This document shows positions 44,440-52,807 of a stretch of DNA of 64,000 nt, piece after piece; within the stretch, counting starts at the first letter, position 1; the number at the start of each line of letters is the position of its first letter. The DNA is taken from the NCBI GenBank assembly GCA_965230755.1, contig CBDDLT010000014.1:31706-95705 (forward strand), written 5' to 3'. A program made the position numbers and the translations under genes. The notes under the pieces were generated by a model, which searched no databases, was not told the DNA's origin, and saw only the letters and a list, made by a program, of their open reading frames with translations. This stretch comes from DATFJT01 sp965230755 (GTDB lineage: Bacteria > Bacteroidota > Bacteroidia > Chitinophagales > Saprospiraceae).

Positions 44440-46520
44440 GTCAAAAAGATTTTCACCGTTTGACCATTGACTTTAGTTCCGGGACGTATACTTTGTTTGT
44501 ATACTTTACCAATTCCAACAACTACTACCTTTAAGCCTCTATTTTCCAGTTGGTATAGCGCATCTCGCAGCCCCATATGTCTAACATCAGGAACGATTAA
44601 TTCCGATGGCTCTTCCTCCTCTTCTTCCGAGGTCGAATTGATATAATTTTGAAATCCTTTGAGATACTGCGCTATTACTGCATAATCTTCGTCCTCACCC
44701 ACTTTATCACCGGCATTGAGTTGCGCCAGGATGGGCTTCTCAATCAAGGTATCAACTGGTGTCATCATTTCAGGCTCAGAACTCATCACCAAATTCAGAA
44801 TTCTCTTGAACGCTGGCAATGCTATTTGAGCACCGTAATATCCTTTCTTTCTAGGATTGACGATCGAAACCATCAATGAGTATTTTGGGTTTTCACTAGG
44901 AAAATAGCCTACGAAAGACCCGGAGTATTGCATAGTTTCTCCCAAGTTCCTTCTTGAATAATTCAATTGTGTTGTACCTGTTTTACCGGAAAAATCACAA
45001 ACTGTCGGAAGCTTATTATGGCTTGCTGTTCCACTGATCGCGACCTCGCGCAATGCAGTTTGTAGATCTAGTATGGCATTCGATCCCGCCATTTCATTTT
45101 TTAGAATTTGGGGCACATTTTCTTTGACAACTTTAAACTGATCGTCGACAATGGACTTAACCAATCTGGCTTTCATCAGAACACCGTCATTGGCTACGCC
45201 ATTATAAAACTGCAATACTTGAAGTGGAGACAATCTCATTTCATAACCATAGGCGATCATGGCCAAGGAGTTGCCATACCAATCCTTTTTATTCTTCTTA
45301 GGGTGTTTGATATAAGGAACGACCTCATCTTCGATCGGTAAATTCATTTTTTCATTCAATCCAAAATCGTACAGCTTTTCGATGAATTGATCCGCCTCTT
45401 GACCATAGTTCCAATATACTTGAGAAGAAATGACTGCATTCGAAGACTTGGCAAAAGCCTCTAGTAAACTGATAGAATCAGACTGTGGTTTTGATGAATC
45501 CTTAATTTCTTGCTTGTGAACGACGAACTTACCTCCAAGGCTTGGGACCACATCATGAATATTTCTTTTTCCATCGTCTAATAAAGCGAGTAATGATGCA
45601 GCTTTAAAAGTAGAACCCGGATCTCCGCCATCTTGAACACTCAAGTTGAGAATCTCGCGATACTTACCCTCTTTGATTTCGGTCAGACTCGCCATGCCTT
45701 TAATATCACCGGTGGCCACCTCCATCAATACAGCTGTACCCTTTTCTGCCTTGTGATAAAGAAGGGCTTTTTCTAGTTCGTTGTGTAAAACCTCTTGAAT
45801 ATTGATATCTATCGTTGTGATCAGATTTAATCCGGCTTTTGGTTCTACTATGTTCTTGTCACTGCTTGGAACCCAAAGATCTTCATGGAGACGTTGTTCG
45901 GTGCGTAAACCCTCTTCGCCGTTCAAAACATCATCAAATTCTCTTTCCAAACCAACATCCTGGATGCCATTTTTTCCTTCAAATCCAATCGTCCTTCTGG
46001 CTAACTCGCCAAATGGATGCATGCGATCGAAGTAGTAATCAGTTCTGAATCCACCTTTAAATCTTCCTTCCCGGAGGAAGGGAAATTTCTTTACTTTCAA
46101 ATAATCTCTGTAGCTCATGGCATCAGAGATCTTAAAATACCTCGACTTCTTTTTTCTTTTTTCCTGAAGGCTGCGCTTGAGTTTTGCCGGATCTACACCC
46201 ATATATTGACCGAGACAAATGGATAGAGAATCCAGATTTTTCCTGAATACTCGCTCATCTATCGCATTCGACCCTAAATCTAAACTCGCCTTATAGAACG
46301 GGAGGGATGTTGCCAACAACTCCATATTGCAATCGAAAATATTGCCACGGTAGGCGGGGACTTCACTTTGACGGAAATGATTAATACTGACGAACTCGTC
46401 CTTGTTCAATTTTAGATCAACGACTTTATAAATGATGAGACCAGCAGCGATCAACAGGCCTGTCATCACGACAACCATGTTTCTGGTCATTTCATCCTTT
46501 ATAGAAAGTCTTTGCATCAA
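44436..46520 (-). CDS. ftsI: Class B penicillin-binding protein FtsI with PASTA domain
   Basis: The 694-residue transpeptidase has a membrane helix near the N-terminus and a dimerisation domain. Its active-site motifs are S303-TFK, S359-S-N and K513-TGT. A C-terminal PASTA domain (about residues 637-694: VPDVRHMGLRDALYQLENRG) is present. PASTA is common in this phylum's division PBPs. It cross-links septal wall strands made by FtsW. It begins 10 bp after ftsL and overlaps murE. Two adjacent ATGs (46520, 46517) are possible starts. Confidence 0.96.
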   Translation of the reverse strand: MMQRLSIKDEMTRNMVVVMTGLLIAAGLIIYKVVDLKLNKDEFVSINHFRQSEVPAYRGNIFDCNMELLATSLPFYKASLDLGSNAIDERVFRKNLDSLSICLGQYMGVDPAKLKRSLQEKRKKKSRYFKISDAMSYRDYLKVKKFPFLREGRFKGGFRTDYYFDRMHPFGELARRTIGFEGKNGIQDVGLEREFDDVLNGEEGLRTEQRLHEDLWVPSSDKNIVEPKAGLNLITTIDINIQEVLHNELEKALLYHKAEKGTAVLMEVATGDIKGMASLTEIKEGKYREILNLSVQDGGDPGSTFKAASLLALLDDGKRNIHDVVPSLGGKFVVHKQEIKDSSKPQSDSISLLEAFAKSSNAVISSQVYWNYGQEADQFIEKLYDFGLNEKMNLPIEDEVVPYIKHPKKNKKDWYGNSLAMIAYGYEMRLSPLQVLQFYNGVANDGVLMKARLVKSIVDDQFKVVKENVPQILKNEMAGSNAILDLQTALREVAISGTASHNKLPTVCDFSGKTGTTQLNYSRRNLGETMQYSGSFVGYFPSENPKYSLMVSIVNPRKKGYYGAQIALPAFKRILNLVMSSEPEMMTPVDTLIEKPILAQLNAGDKVGEDEDYAVIAQYLKGFQNYINSTSEEEEEEPSELIVPDVRHMGLRDALYQLENRGLKVVVVGIGKVYKQSIRPGTKVNGQTVKIFLT

Positions 46521-46530
46521 CTAATAATTT

Positions 46531-46815
46531 TCACTCTATGATGTAGTGTACATTGACATAATCAGAATAGTCAGACGGCACCACCTCTTTTCTACTTTTT
46601 AATTTGGTATAATGAGCTTGCAATTCGAAATACTCCCATCGCAACTCTTTATTCAACTCTTCAAGAGCCAACTTCTTTTTGCATTTTTTCACGCCGGAAT
46701 AAGAATTGATCACAACGAAGGTCAATAGAATTATTAGGTAACCTACCCAAACTAAGTTGGCCGAAAACCATTGAAAAAGGCTGTCTCCCAGTAATATTCT
46801 AATCCACGACTTCAT
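46531..46815 (-). CDS. ftsL: FtsL-like division protein
   Basis: This 94-residue protein has one membrane helix (LVWVGYLIILLTFVVINSY) and a short coiled-coil-like periplasmic part (LEELNKELRWEYFELQAHYTKL). Its position between rsmH and ftsI and its shape match FtsL of this phylum, although sequence conservation is low. It should link FtsQ to the FtsW/FtsI pair. Confidence 0.85.
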   Translation of the reverse strand: MKSWIRILLGDSLFQWFSANLVWVGYLIILLTFVVINSYSGVKKCKKKLALEELNKELRWEYFELQAHYTKLKSRKEVVPSDYSDYVNVHYIIE

Positions 46816-46817
46816 TT

Positions 46818-47732
46818 CTATCTTTTAATTCCTATTCTCATCTTAGCACTCCTCGATCTGGAGTTCAATTTTATTTCTTCTTCATCCGGCACAATGGGCT
46901 TTTTCGTTTTTGGATCAAAAGCCCTGAGTATATTGCCGAAATCATCTTTTTCAGGAATACTGGTAAAATTGCCATTATGCAAAAAGCGTTTCACCAATCG
47001 ATCTTCGAGGGAATGATAGGATATGACCACCAATCGCCCTCCCAGGTTAATACTTTTTGCCGACGACAAGAGAAAGTCCTGCAGAGCCCCTACCTCATCG
47101 TTGACTTCGATCCGCAAAGCCTGAAAGACCTGAGCCAATTCTTTGACTTTTGCCTTCTGCTTTGACACATCCATAATGCAAGCTATGAGATCCTGAGACC
47201 TAACAAATGGAGATCTTTTCCTCTGCTCTACTATTCGAACAGAAAGACTCCTTGCAAACTTTACCCCCCCGTATTCTGTAAATAATTTCTGTAATTGGGC
47301 TTGAGAATATGCATTCAATACATCCGATGCACGCAATGACTTCGAAGATTCATTCATTCTCATATCCAATTCTGCATTACCTCTTATACTGAACCCTCTT
47401 TCCTCTTTATCGAATTGATATGACGAGACACCGAGGTCGGCCAGTATTCCATCTACTTGCCCCACCCCATAGTAATCAAGAAAATTACTTAGGTATCTGA
47501 AATTCGACTGAATCAAAGTCAATCTTCCATCATCAATATTATTGCTTAACGCATCGCGGTCCTGATCAAACGCAAATAAGTGCGCATCAGAATTTATAGA
47601 CTTTAAGATTTGAACAGAGTGGCCTCCTCCTCCAAATGTAGTATCTACAAATACACCCGAACTTCGATCCCCTATAAGTTCGCTGACACTCTCCTTAAGT
47701 AAAACCGGATCATGATAGAATTCATTCTCCAT
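46818..47732 (-). CDS. rsmH: 16S rRNA (cytosine1402-N4)-methyltransferase RsmH
   Basis: The product of about 304 residues has VLLKESVSEL, DTTFGGGGHSVQIL (SAM site), ILADLGVSSYQFD and VISYHSLEDRLVKRF. It methylates C1402 of 16S rRNA. I start it at ATG 47732, which overlaps the mraZ stop by 11 bp and gives the usual N-terminus; a longer frame from 47780 would overlap mraZ by 59 bp. It is formerly known as mraW. Confidence 0.93.
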   Translation of the reverse strand: MENEFYHDPVLLKESVSELIGDRSSGVFVDTTFGGGGHSVQILKSINSDAHLFAFDQDRDALSNNIDDGRLTLIQSNFRYLSNFLDYYGVGQVDGILADLGVSSYQFDKEERGFSIRGNAELDMRMNESSKSLRASDVLNAYSQAQLQKLFTEYGGVKFARSLSVRIVEQRKRSPFVRSQDLIACIMDVSKQKAKVKELAQVFQALRIEVNDEVGALQDFLLSSAKSINLGGRLVVISYHSLEDRLVKRFLHNGNFTSIPEKDDFGNILRAFDPKTKKPIVPDEEEIKLNSRSRSAKMRIGIKR

Positions 47733-48189
47733 TCCTTCTGCGTTCTCTTTTTCTTGCTGCTTCTCGCGCAGAAATCTCAAATTCGGAAGGCGTCAACTTA
47801 TTGTTTTTATCGAACTGTTCTTGTGACCAAATTTCAACCCTGTTCGACATGCACAAAAGCACTATATCTTTATTCAGCAAAGCATATTCTTGCAAAAAAA
47901 CAGGCAGTGAAATTCTAGAACTTGAATCTGTTTCAACCCTTTTCGAACCGGCGTATATTTTTCGCAAGGTTCTTGTATCATCAGGATCAAACGGATCTAG
48001 TCCTTTTTCATATTCATCAAGTATTTCATCCCAAACATTTTCAGGATAAAGATTGATATACTCCTCGTATCCTCTGGAAACCACAAACTTAAAGCCCTCT
48101 TCTTGCTCGAGTTGCTCTAAGAGATCCGAAGGAAGTCTAAATCTTCCCTTGGAGTCTATTTTGGCCCGGAATTCACCGATGAGTCTCAA
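47722..48189 (-). CDS. mraZ: Transcriptional regulator MraZ
   Basis: The protein has two MraZ (AbrB-like) halves, with GEFRAKIDSKGRFRLPSDLLEQL and, in the second half, ETDSSSRISLPVFLQEYA. MraZ forms a ring that binds repeats in its own promoter and represses the dcw cluster. The frame has no ATG at the start. I use TTG 48189, which yields MRLIGEF, the usual spacing to the GEF motif; TTG 48219 would add ten residues. A set of 10-bp repeats just upstream fits an MraZ operator. Confidence 0.88.
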   Translation of the reverse strand: MRLIGEFRAKIDSKGRFRLPSDLLEQLEQEEGFKFVVSRGYEEYINLYPENVWDEILDEYEKGLDPFDPDDTRTLRKIYAGSKRVETDSSSRISLPVFLQEYALLNKDIVLLCMSNRVEIWSQEQFDKNNKLTPSEFEISAREAARKRERRRNGE

Positions 48190-48228
48190 ATCTCCCTTTT
48201 TTAGATTAATCTTGACCAAAAATAGAAA

Positions 48229-48268
48229 TAAATCTCCATTTATTGCCTGAAATCCCCATAAATCGCCA
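48229..48268 (-). promoter_or_regulatory. Probable MraZ operator: four 10-bp repeats
   Basis: On the minus strand four consecutive 10-mers read TGGCGATTTA, TGGGGATTTC, AGGCAATAAA and TGGAGATTTA (48268 to 48229). Three keep TGGNG and all keep the exact 10-bp period. MraZ in E. coli binds TGGGN repeats with 5-bp spacers, the same period. The set ends about 40 bp upstream of the chosen mraZ start, where autoregulation would be expected. Confidence 0.7.
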
Positions 48269-48307
48269 CCATAATTTTACACAACAAAAAATTTCATTCT
48301 GAACAAG

Positions 48308-48324
48308 TGCATTAGGACAATGCA
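48308..48324. promoter_or_regulatory. Inverted repeat upstream of mraZ
   Basis: TGCATT (48308-48313) and AATGCA (48319-48324) are perfect inverted arms with a 5-nt spacer, about 120 bp upstream of mraZ. It may bind a second regulator; no protein is indicated. Confidence 0.3.
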
Positions 48325-48375
48325 TTATCCAGCTGATTTACAGTTTGTTAAACTATCTTACCGCAAAAAAACTTG

Positions 48376-48398
48376 AAAAATAAAGGGGCAAAAACCCC
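48376..48398 (-). terminator. Intrinsic terminator after the GT2 gene
   Basis: GGGG (48385-48388) and CCCC (48395-48398) form a stem with a 6-nt loop. On the minus strand TTTATTTTTC follows. It lies 13 nt after the stop of the GT2 gene and separates it from mraZ. Confidence 0.75.
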
Positions 48399-48410
48399 GG
48401 ATAGTTAAAA

Positions 48411-49118
48411 TTACTTGTTCTTTATCCTAAGAACACTTTTGGCCGCTTCTCTGATAATATCGCCTGACATTTTGGAAACACCTTTTTCTCTGTCCTTAAA
48501 ACTGATGGGAATTTCCTTAAGAACAGCCTTGTTTTTCCAGGCCGAATATTTCATCTCAATTTGGAAGGCATAACCGATTGATTCGATCTTATCAAAATTG
48601 ATCTTTTTGAGAACCTCCGCTTTGTAGCCTATGAATCCAGCAGTAGGATCTTTAACTGGAAGACCGGTGATCAGGCGAACATATAAGCTAGCTCCATAAG
48701 AGAGCAGAATCCTTGTCCAGGGCCAGTTCACCAACTTACCTCCTTTAATATAACGTGAACCCACGACAACATCCGCCTCATTCGACTCCAATATTTCGCT
48801 CAACCTCATGAGATCATTGGGATCGTGGGAAAAATCTGCATCCATTTCATATATATAGGAGTAACCCTCTTCGATACCGACATTAAAGCCCAACAAATAA
48901 GCCGTTCCCAGTCCAAGTTTTCCAGATCTTTCTCTTAATTTCAATCGGCCATTGTACTTGGGCATTAACTCTTTCACAATATCACCAGTACCATCGGGCG
49001 AACCGTCATCAACAATAAGCAAGTCAAAAGATCGAGATAAATTCATGACCGCCATGATCATATCTTCGATATTTTCTTTCTCATTGTAGGTTGGTATGAT
49101 AACTAAATGCTTAGACAA
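48411..49118 (-). CDS. Dolichol-phosphate-mannose-synthase-like GT2 (polyprenol phosphate glycosyltransferase)
   Basis: The 235-residue protein matches the DPM1-like GT2 group: IIPTYNEKENIEDMI, LLIVDDGSPDGT, YEMDADFSHDPNDL, VVGSRYIKGG and DPTAGFIGYK. It has no C-terminal membrane domain, as in single-domain DPM1 types. It should transfer a sugar, typically mannose, to polyprenol phosphate at the cytoplasmic face. It ends in its own terminator and stands between the dehydrogenase gene and mraZ. Confidence 0.88.
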   Translation of the reverse strand: MSKHLVIIPTYNEKENIEDMIMAVMNLSRSFDLLIVDDGSPDGTGDIVKELMPKYNGRLKLRERSGKLGLGTAYLLGFNVGIEEGYSYIYEMDADFSHDPNDLMRLSEILESNEADVVVGSRYIKGGKLVNWPWTRILLSYGASLYVRLITGLPVKDPTAGFIGYKAEVLKKINFDKIESIGYAFQIEMKYSAWKNKAVLKEIPISFKDREKGVSKMSGDIIREAAKSVLRIKNK

Positions 49119-49186
49119 ACTTTAGGCTATTACTTAAAAAGAAATTAAAATATGTAAGATACAATCTTTTTCAAAAAGAAAAAGAA

Positions 49187-51568
49187 TTAAATCGACAGGA
49201 CGTATAGCGCCTTCTCCACAATGTCTTCCATATTCGGCTTACAAAAATAATCTCCATCAGAGCCGAAAGGTGGTCTATGTTCAGCTGCTGTAAGCATAAC
49301 TGGTTCCGAATCCAAGTGGAAAAATATTTTTTGCTTTTCCATAAGCTGCTGCAATATATAAGCACTTCCACCACCAGGCACATCCTCATCGACAATTAGG
49401 AGCCTATTGGTTTTCTTGACCGACTCCCCTATCATCCCTTCTAAATCAAAAGGAATTAGAGATTGAACGTCAATTAAATCTACAGAATAGCCAAAGTTCT
49501 CCGACAAGAAATCAACAGCTCTTTGGGCAACCCTAACCAGGGACCCATAAGTAACCAAAGTGATATCAGTCCCTTCAGATAAAATTTCCGGTCTTCCTAA
49601 AGGAGTGGTATACTCACCTATATTGATTGGCTTTGCCTCCTTGAGTCGATAACCATTCAATGATTCGATCACAAGGCCTGGCTCTTTGGACTTCAACAGG
49701 GTATTATAGAAACCAGCTGCAACCGTCATATTACGGGGCACTAAAACATGCATTCCTCTAAGAGAATTCAGAATCATCCCGAGAGGGGATCCCGCGTGCC
49801 AAATTCCTTCCAACCGATGCCCTCTTGTTCTGATAATCGCCGGCGCTTGTTGTATTCCTGCTGACCGGTATCGCAATGTAGCAAGGTCATCCGAAAGCGG
49901 AGATAAGGCATAAATAAGATAATCCAAATACTGAATTTCTGCCAATGGACGAATACCTCTCATACTCAATCCTATGGCTTGTCCAATGATGGTCCACTCC
50001 CGGATTCCAGTATCAAACACTTTCTTTTCACCATACTTGTCCTGAAGACCAGCAAATCCCTGGTTCACATCTCCTATTTGCCCTACATCTTCACCGAAAG
50101 CAACAAACTCAGGATACTCTTTAAGGGCATAATCAAAAAACTCATTCAAAATAGTATACCCACTCTTTGATTCGACCTCTTCTCCATATTCAGGAGCAAC
50201 TACTGGTATGTTTAGAGCACTATTCTTTCCATCCAGATATAGATGTTCAGCATATTCTCTCTTTGTATTGCCAAGGTTTTCCTCTGCCCATAATCGAATT
50301 GGCTCTACCTCGTTTTCGAAATTCGCTTTTCCTGCCAGGTAAATTTTTCTTCCCAACTTGATTAAATCAGCATAACCAGGCGACAATAACCCGCGCACTT
50401 CATCACACAGAGATTGAATTTGAGGATCAGTTACGGCACCCTGAAGATTTCCACAAAGATTCTTGAGTTGATCCCATTGCTCTGAAATTCTTTTTTGAAA
50501 GGCGTTCCAGGCATTTTTCTTCGCATTTCTCGCGTACTGAATGGCATGTTCTCTTATCTCTAGAACTTTTTCTACTTCGGCCAATCCATTGTCTATTATC
50601 CAATCTTGCATTACTTGAATACAATCCCTATTCTTTTCGAACAGCATTCTATCCTCGGATTTGTATCTCTCATGGGATCCTGAAGTGGAATGCCCCTGAG
50701 GCTGGGTGACCTCATTTACATGAAACAGTGCCGGCACATGATCTTGTCGCATTTGCGCAATCCCGGTAACGTACATTTCCACAAGAGAAGGATAATCCCA
50801 GGCTTTTGCCCGGTATATATGCATCCCCTCTCCTTTATTGTTCAGCTTAAAGCCTTTCAAGGCCTTGCTTATACTCTTCTTCGTCGTCTGATAATCAATC
50901 GGAACGGAAATTCCATAGCCGTCATCCCACACAGAAATTGCCAGTGGCACTCGTGTGACACAAGCCGCATTGACTGTTTCCCAGAACACGCCTTCCGAAG
51001 TACTTGCATCTCCGATAGTACAAAAGCATACTTCATTTCCTTCATGTGAAAATTTGCCTTCTGAGTCCTGAGACGAATCATTTCTATAAAAGCTAGATGC
51101 CATTGCAAGTCCTAAACTCCTGGCCATTTGTCCAGCCGTTGGTGATATATCGGCAGAAATATTATAGTTATCCGTATGCCGCAACCAATTGCCATCTTTA
51201 TCATTTAAAGCTGTAGCAAAATGGCTATTCATCTGTCTACCTCTTGAAAAAGGGTCATTGTCCACATCTGCGTAGAGTTGGGCAAAATACTCTTCAACGG
51301 TGCACAAGCCCAAAGCAAAAAGTAAAGTTTGGTCCCGGTAGTAACCCGCACGGAAATCTCCTTTAGCCCATGCCCGAGCCATGGCAACCTGTGGCACCTC
51401 CTTCCCATCACCAGTGATACCAAACTTGGCCTTACCAGTGAGCACCTCCTTTCTGGAGAGAAGACTTGCCTCTCTACTCACACAACACACCCAAAAATCC
51501 CTTAATACTTCTTTTATGTTGTCATTTTCAACAAAGTCAAGGGGAGCATAACTCAGGATTCCTTCCAT
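49187..51568 (-). CDS. 2-oxoacid dehydrogenase E1, alpha and beta subunits fused
   Basis: The 793-residue protein joins the E1 alpha subunit (about 1-430, with GDASTSEGVFWETVNAA for thiamine diphosphate and EVTQPQGHSTSGSHERY) to the E1 beta subunit (about 450-793, with FGEDVGQIGDVNQGFAGL, GIRPLAEIQYLDY, RTRGHRLEGIWHAGSP and VDEDVPGGG). The match is closest to branched-chain 2-oxoacid E1. It decarboxylates the 2-oxoacid and passes the acyl group to E2 lipoate; E2 and E3 are not in this window. Fusion of the two subunits is known in this phylum. Confidence 0.92.
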   Translation of the reverse strand: MEGILSYAPLDFVENDNIKEVLRDFWVCCVSREASLLSRKEVLTGKAKFGITGDGKEVPQVAMARAWAKGDFRAGYYRDQTLLFALGLCTVEEYFAQLYADVDNDPFSRGRQMNSHFATALNDKDGNWLRHTDNYNISADISPTAGQMARSLGLAMASSFYRNDSSQDSEGKFSHEGNEVCFCTIGDASTSEGVFWETVNAACVTRVPLAISVWDDGYGISVPIDYQTTKKSISKALKGFKLNNKGEGMHIYRAKAWDYPSLVEMYVTGIAQMRQDHVPALFHVNEVTQPQGHSTSGSHERYKSEDRMLFEKNRDCIQVMQDWIIDNGLAEVEKVLEIREHAIQYARNAKKNAWNAFQKRISEQWDQLKNLCGNLQGAVTDPQIQSLCDEVRGLLSPGYADLIKLGRKIYLAGKANFENEVEPIRLWAEENLGNTKREYAEHLYLDGKNSALNIPVVAPEYGEEVESKSGYTILNEFFDYALKEYPEFVAFGEDVGQIGDVNQGFAGLQDKYGEKKVFDTGIREWTIIGQAIGLSMRGIRPLAEIQYLDYLIYALSPLSDDLATLRYRSAGIQQAPAIIRTRGHRLEGIWHAGSPLGMILNSLRGMHVLVPRNMTVAAGFYNTLLKSKEPGLVIESLNGYRLKEAKPINIGEYTTPLGRPEILSEGTDITLVTYGSLVRVAQRAVDFLSENFGYSVDLIDVQSLIPFDLEGMIGESVKKTNRLLIVDEDVPGGGSAYILQQLMEKQKIFFHLDSEPVMLTAAEHRPPFGSDGDYFCKPNMEDIVEKALYVLSI

Positions 51569-51819
51569 TTATCACACATATTTTTATGAGAAAGCCCTCC
51601 TGAAATGATCGGGAAGACAAAACGGTTGTAAAATCAGTATTTTTTGGTAAAACCAAAAGAAATTTTGAACTCTAGTTTTCAATTATACGAAAATCAAATA
51701 TTATTTCATACTCTTTCGCTAATTTTCCTGGCATAAATCTTGAAGTAGACTTAAATAATCTTTAATTAAACTTTGATTAAATTAACAGCTCATTAACAGG
51801 AAAATATGTAGCTTTCTTC

Positions 51820-51827
51820 TATTTTTG
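51820..51827 (+). promoter_or_regulatory. Candidate Bacteroidota -7 promoter element
   Basis: TATTTTTG at 51820-51827 matches the Bacteroidota -7 consensus TAnnTTTG exactly. It lies 27 bp upstream of the DUF1573 ATG. I do not see a clear -33 TTG at the right distance, so the call is moderate. Confidence 0.4.
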
Positions 51828-51854
51828 AATCATGAAATTTTAAAATAACAAATT

Positions 51855-52313
51855 ATGAACAAAATAATTCTAAGTCTCCTATTAATTTTTGCGGGATCTA
51901 TTGCCCTTTTTGCTCAGGAAGAAAGCGTTGTTTCTACTGAAGCTATGCCAAATATCGAGTTTGAAGAGGTAGTAATTGATTACGGAACTATCGATCAAGG
52001 AGCAGAGCCTTATCGCTACTTTAAGTTTACAAATAGCGGTCAAGCACCACTTATCATCAAGAACGCAAAAGGCTCTTGTGGATGTACTGTTCCCGAATGG
52101 CCAAAGAAACCAATCCTTCCTGGAGAATCTGACGAAATCAAAGTGCGATACGACACTAAGAGAGTTGGAAACTTCAGAAAAACTGTTCGCTTGACAACCA
52201 ACGCAAGTGAAGAGCCAATTACCTTAACTATTAAAGGTGAAGTTCTTAAAGTTGAAGAGCCAAAAGCATTACCAGTAAAAGAAGGTAATATGCTTAGCCC
52301 TAACAGCAACTAG
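51855..52313 (+). CDS. DUF1573 domain protein
   Basis: This 152-residue secreted protein has a signal peptide (about residues 1-20) and one DUF1573 domain: VVIDYGTIDQGAEPYRYFKF, KGSCGCTVPEWPKKPILPGE and GNFRKTVRLTTNASEEPITL. The domain is an immunoglobulin-like fold common in secreted proteins of this phylum; its role is unknown. A promoter-like element lies just upstream and a strong terminator just downstream, so it is a single-gene unit. Confidence 0.9.
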   Translation: MNKIILSLLLIFAGSIALFAQEESVVSTEAMPNIEFEEVVIDYGTIDQGAEPYRYFKFTNSGQAPLIIKNAKGSCGCTVPEWPKKPILPGESDEIKVRYDTKRVGNFRKTVRLTTNASEEPITLTIKGEVLKVEEPKALPVKEGNMLSPNSN

Positions 52314-52340
52314 AATTTATACGTATCAAAAAATTAATAG

Positions 52341-52371
52341 AGCCTGGTGCAATTGCATCAGGCTTTTTTTT
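52341..52371 (+). terminator. Intrinsic terminator after the DUF1573 gene
   Basis: AGCCTGGTGC (52341-52350) and GCATCAGGCT (52355-52364) form a stem with a 4-nt loop and one G-U pair, followed by eight T residues. It is 28 nt after the stop codon. Confidence 0.9.
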
Positions 52372-52807
52372 ATTCTCCATCAATCTTTTGCCTTTGCCGC
52401 TAGTAATTAATTGTTTCTTATCTACTCGAGAGAAAAAAGAAACTCCTACATTTTAGAGTTAGGGGAAAGAAAGGGAATAAATGTAGGAGTTCGGAATGCA
52501 ATGAGAAAACTACATTACAAATATACCTGCATCTAATAGCCTACTAAAAAATAGTATTTAAACGGAATAAATTAATTATCTAAAGGCATATAATCATCCA
52601 AATTAGGACATTTTTAGTTTTTAAAATTAATCCAGCAAATCTTCAATAACAAGCACTTAATTTATGTAATCAACTGATTTACAAATTATTTACAAATACC
52701 ATATTTCAATATATAAACAATTTATTTAAATTAAAAAATACAATTATTTGATTATCAGTCGTTTATGGAATTATGATTCATGTGATCTTTAAAGAGAAGA
52801 TGTCATC
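52372..52807. other. Intergenic region with a strong 13-bp inverted repeat
   Basis: AACTCCTACATTT (52441-52453) and AAATGTAGGAGTT (52479-52491) are perfect 13-bp arms around a 25-nt purine-rich loop. On the minus strand a TTTCTTTTTTC tract follows, so it could end transcription of the 537-codon gene; it could also be a small structured RNA. The rest of this 436-bp stretch is A+T-rich and holds nothing else I can identify. Confidence 0.6.
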
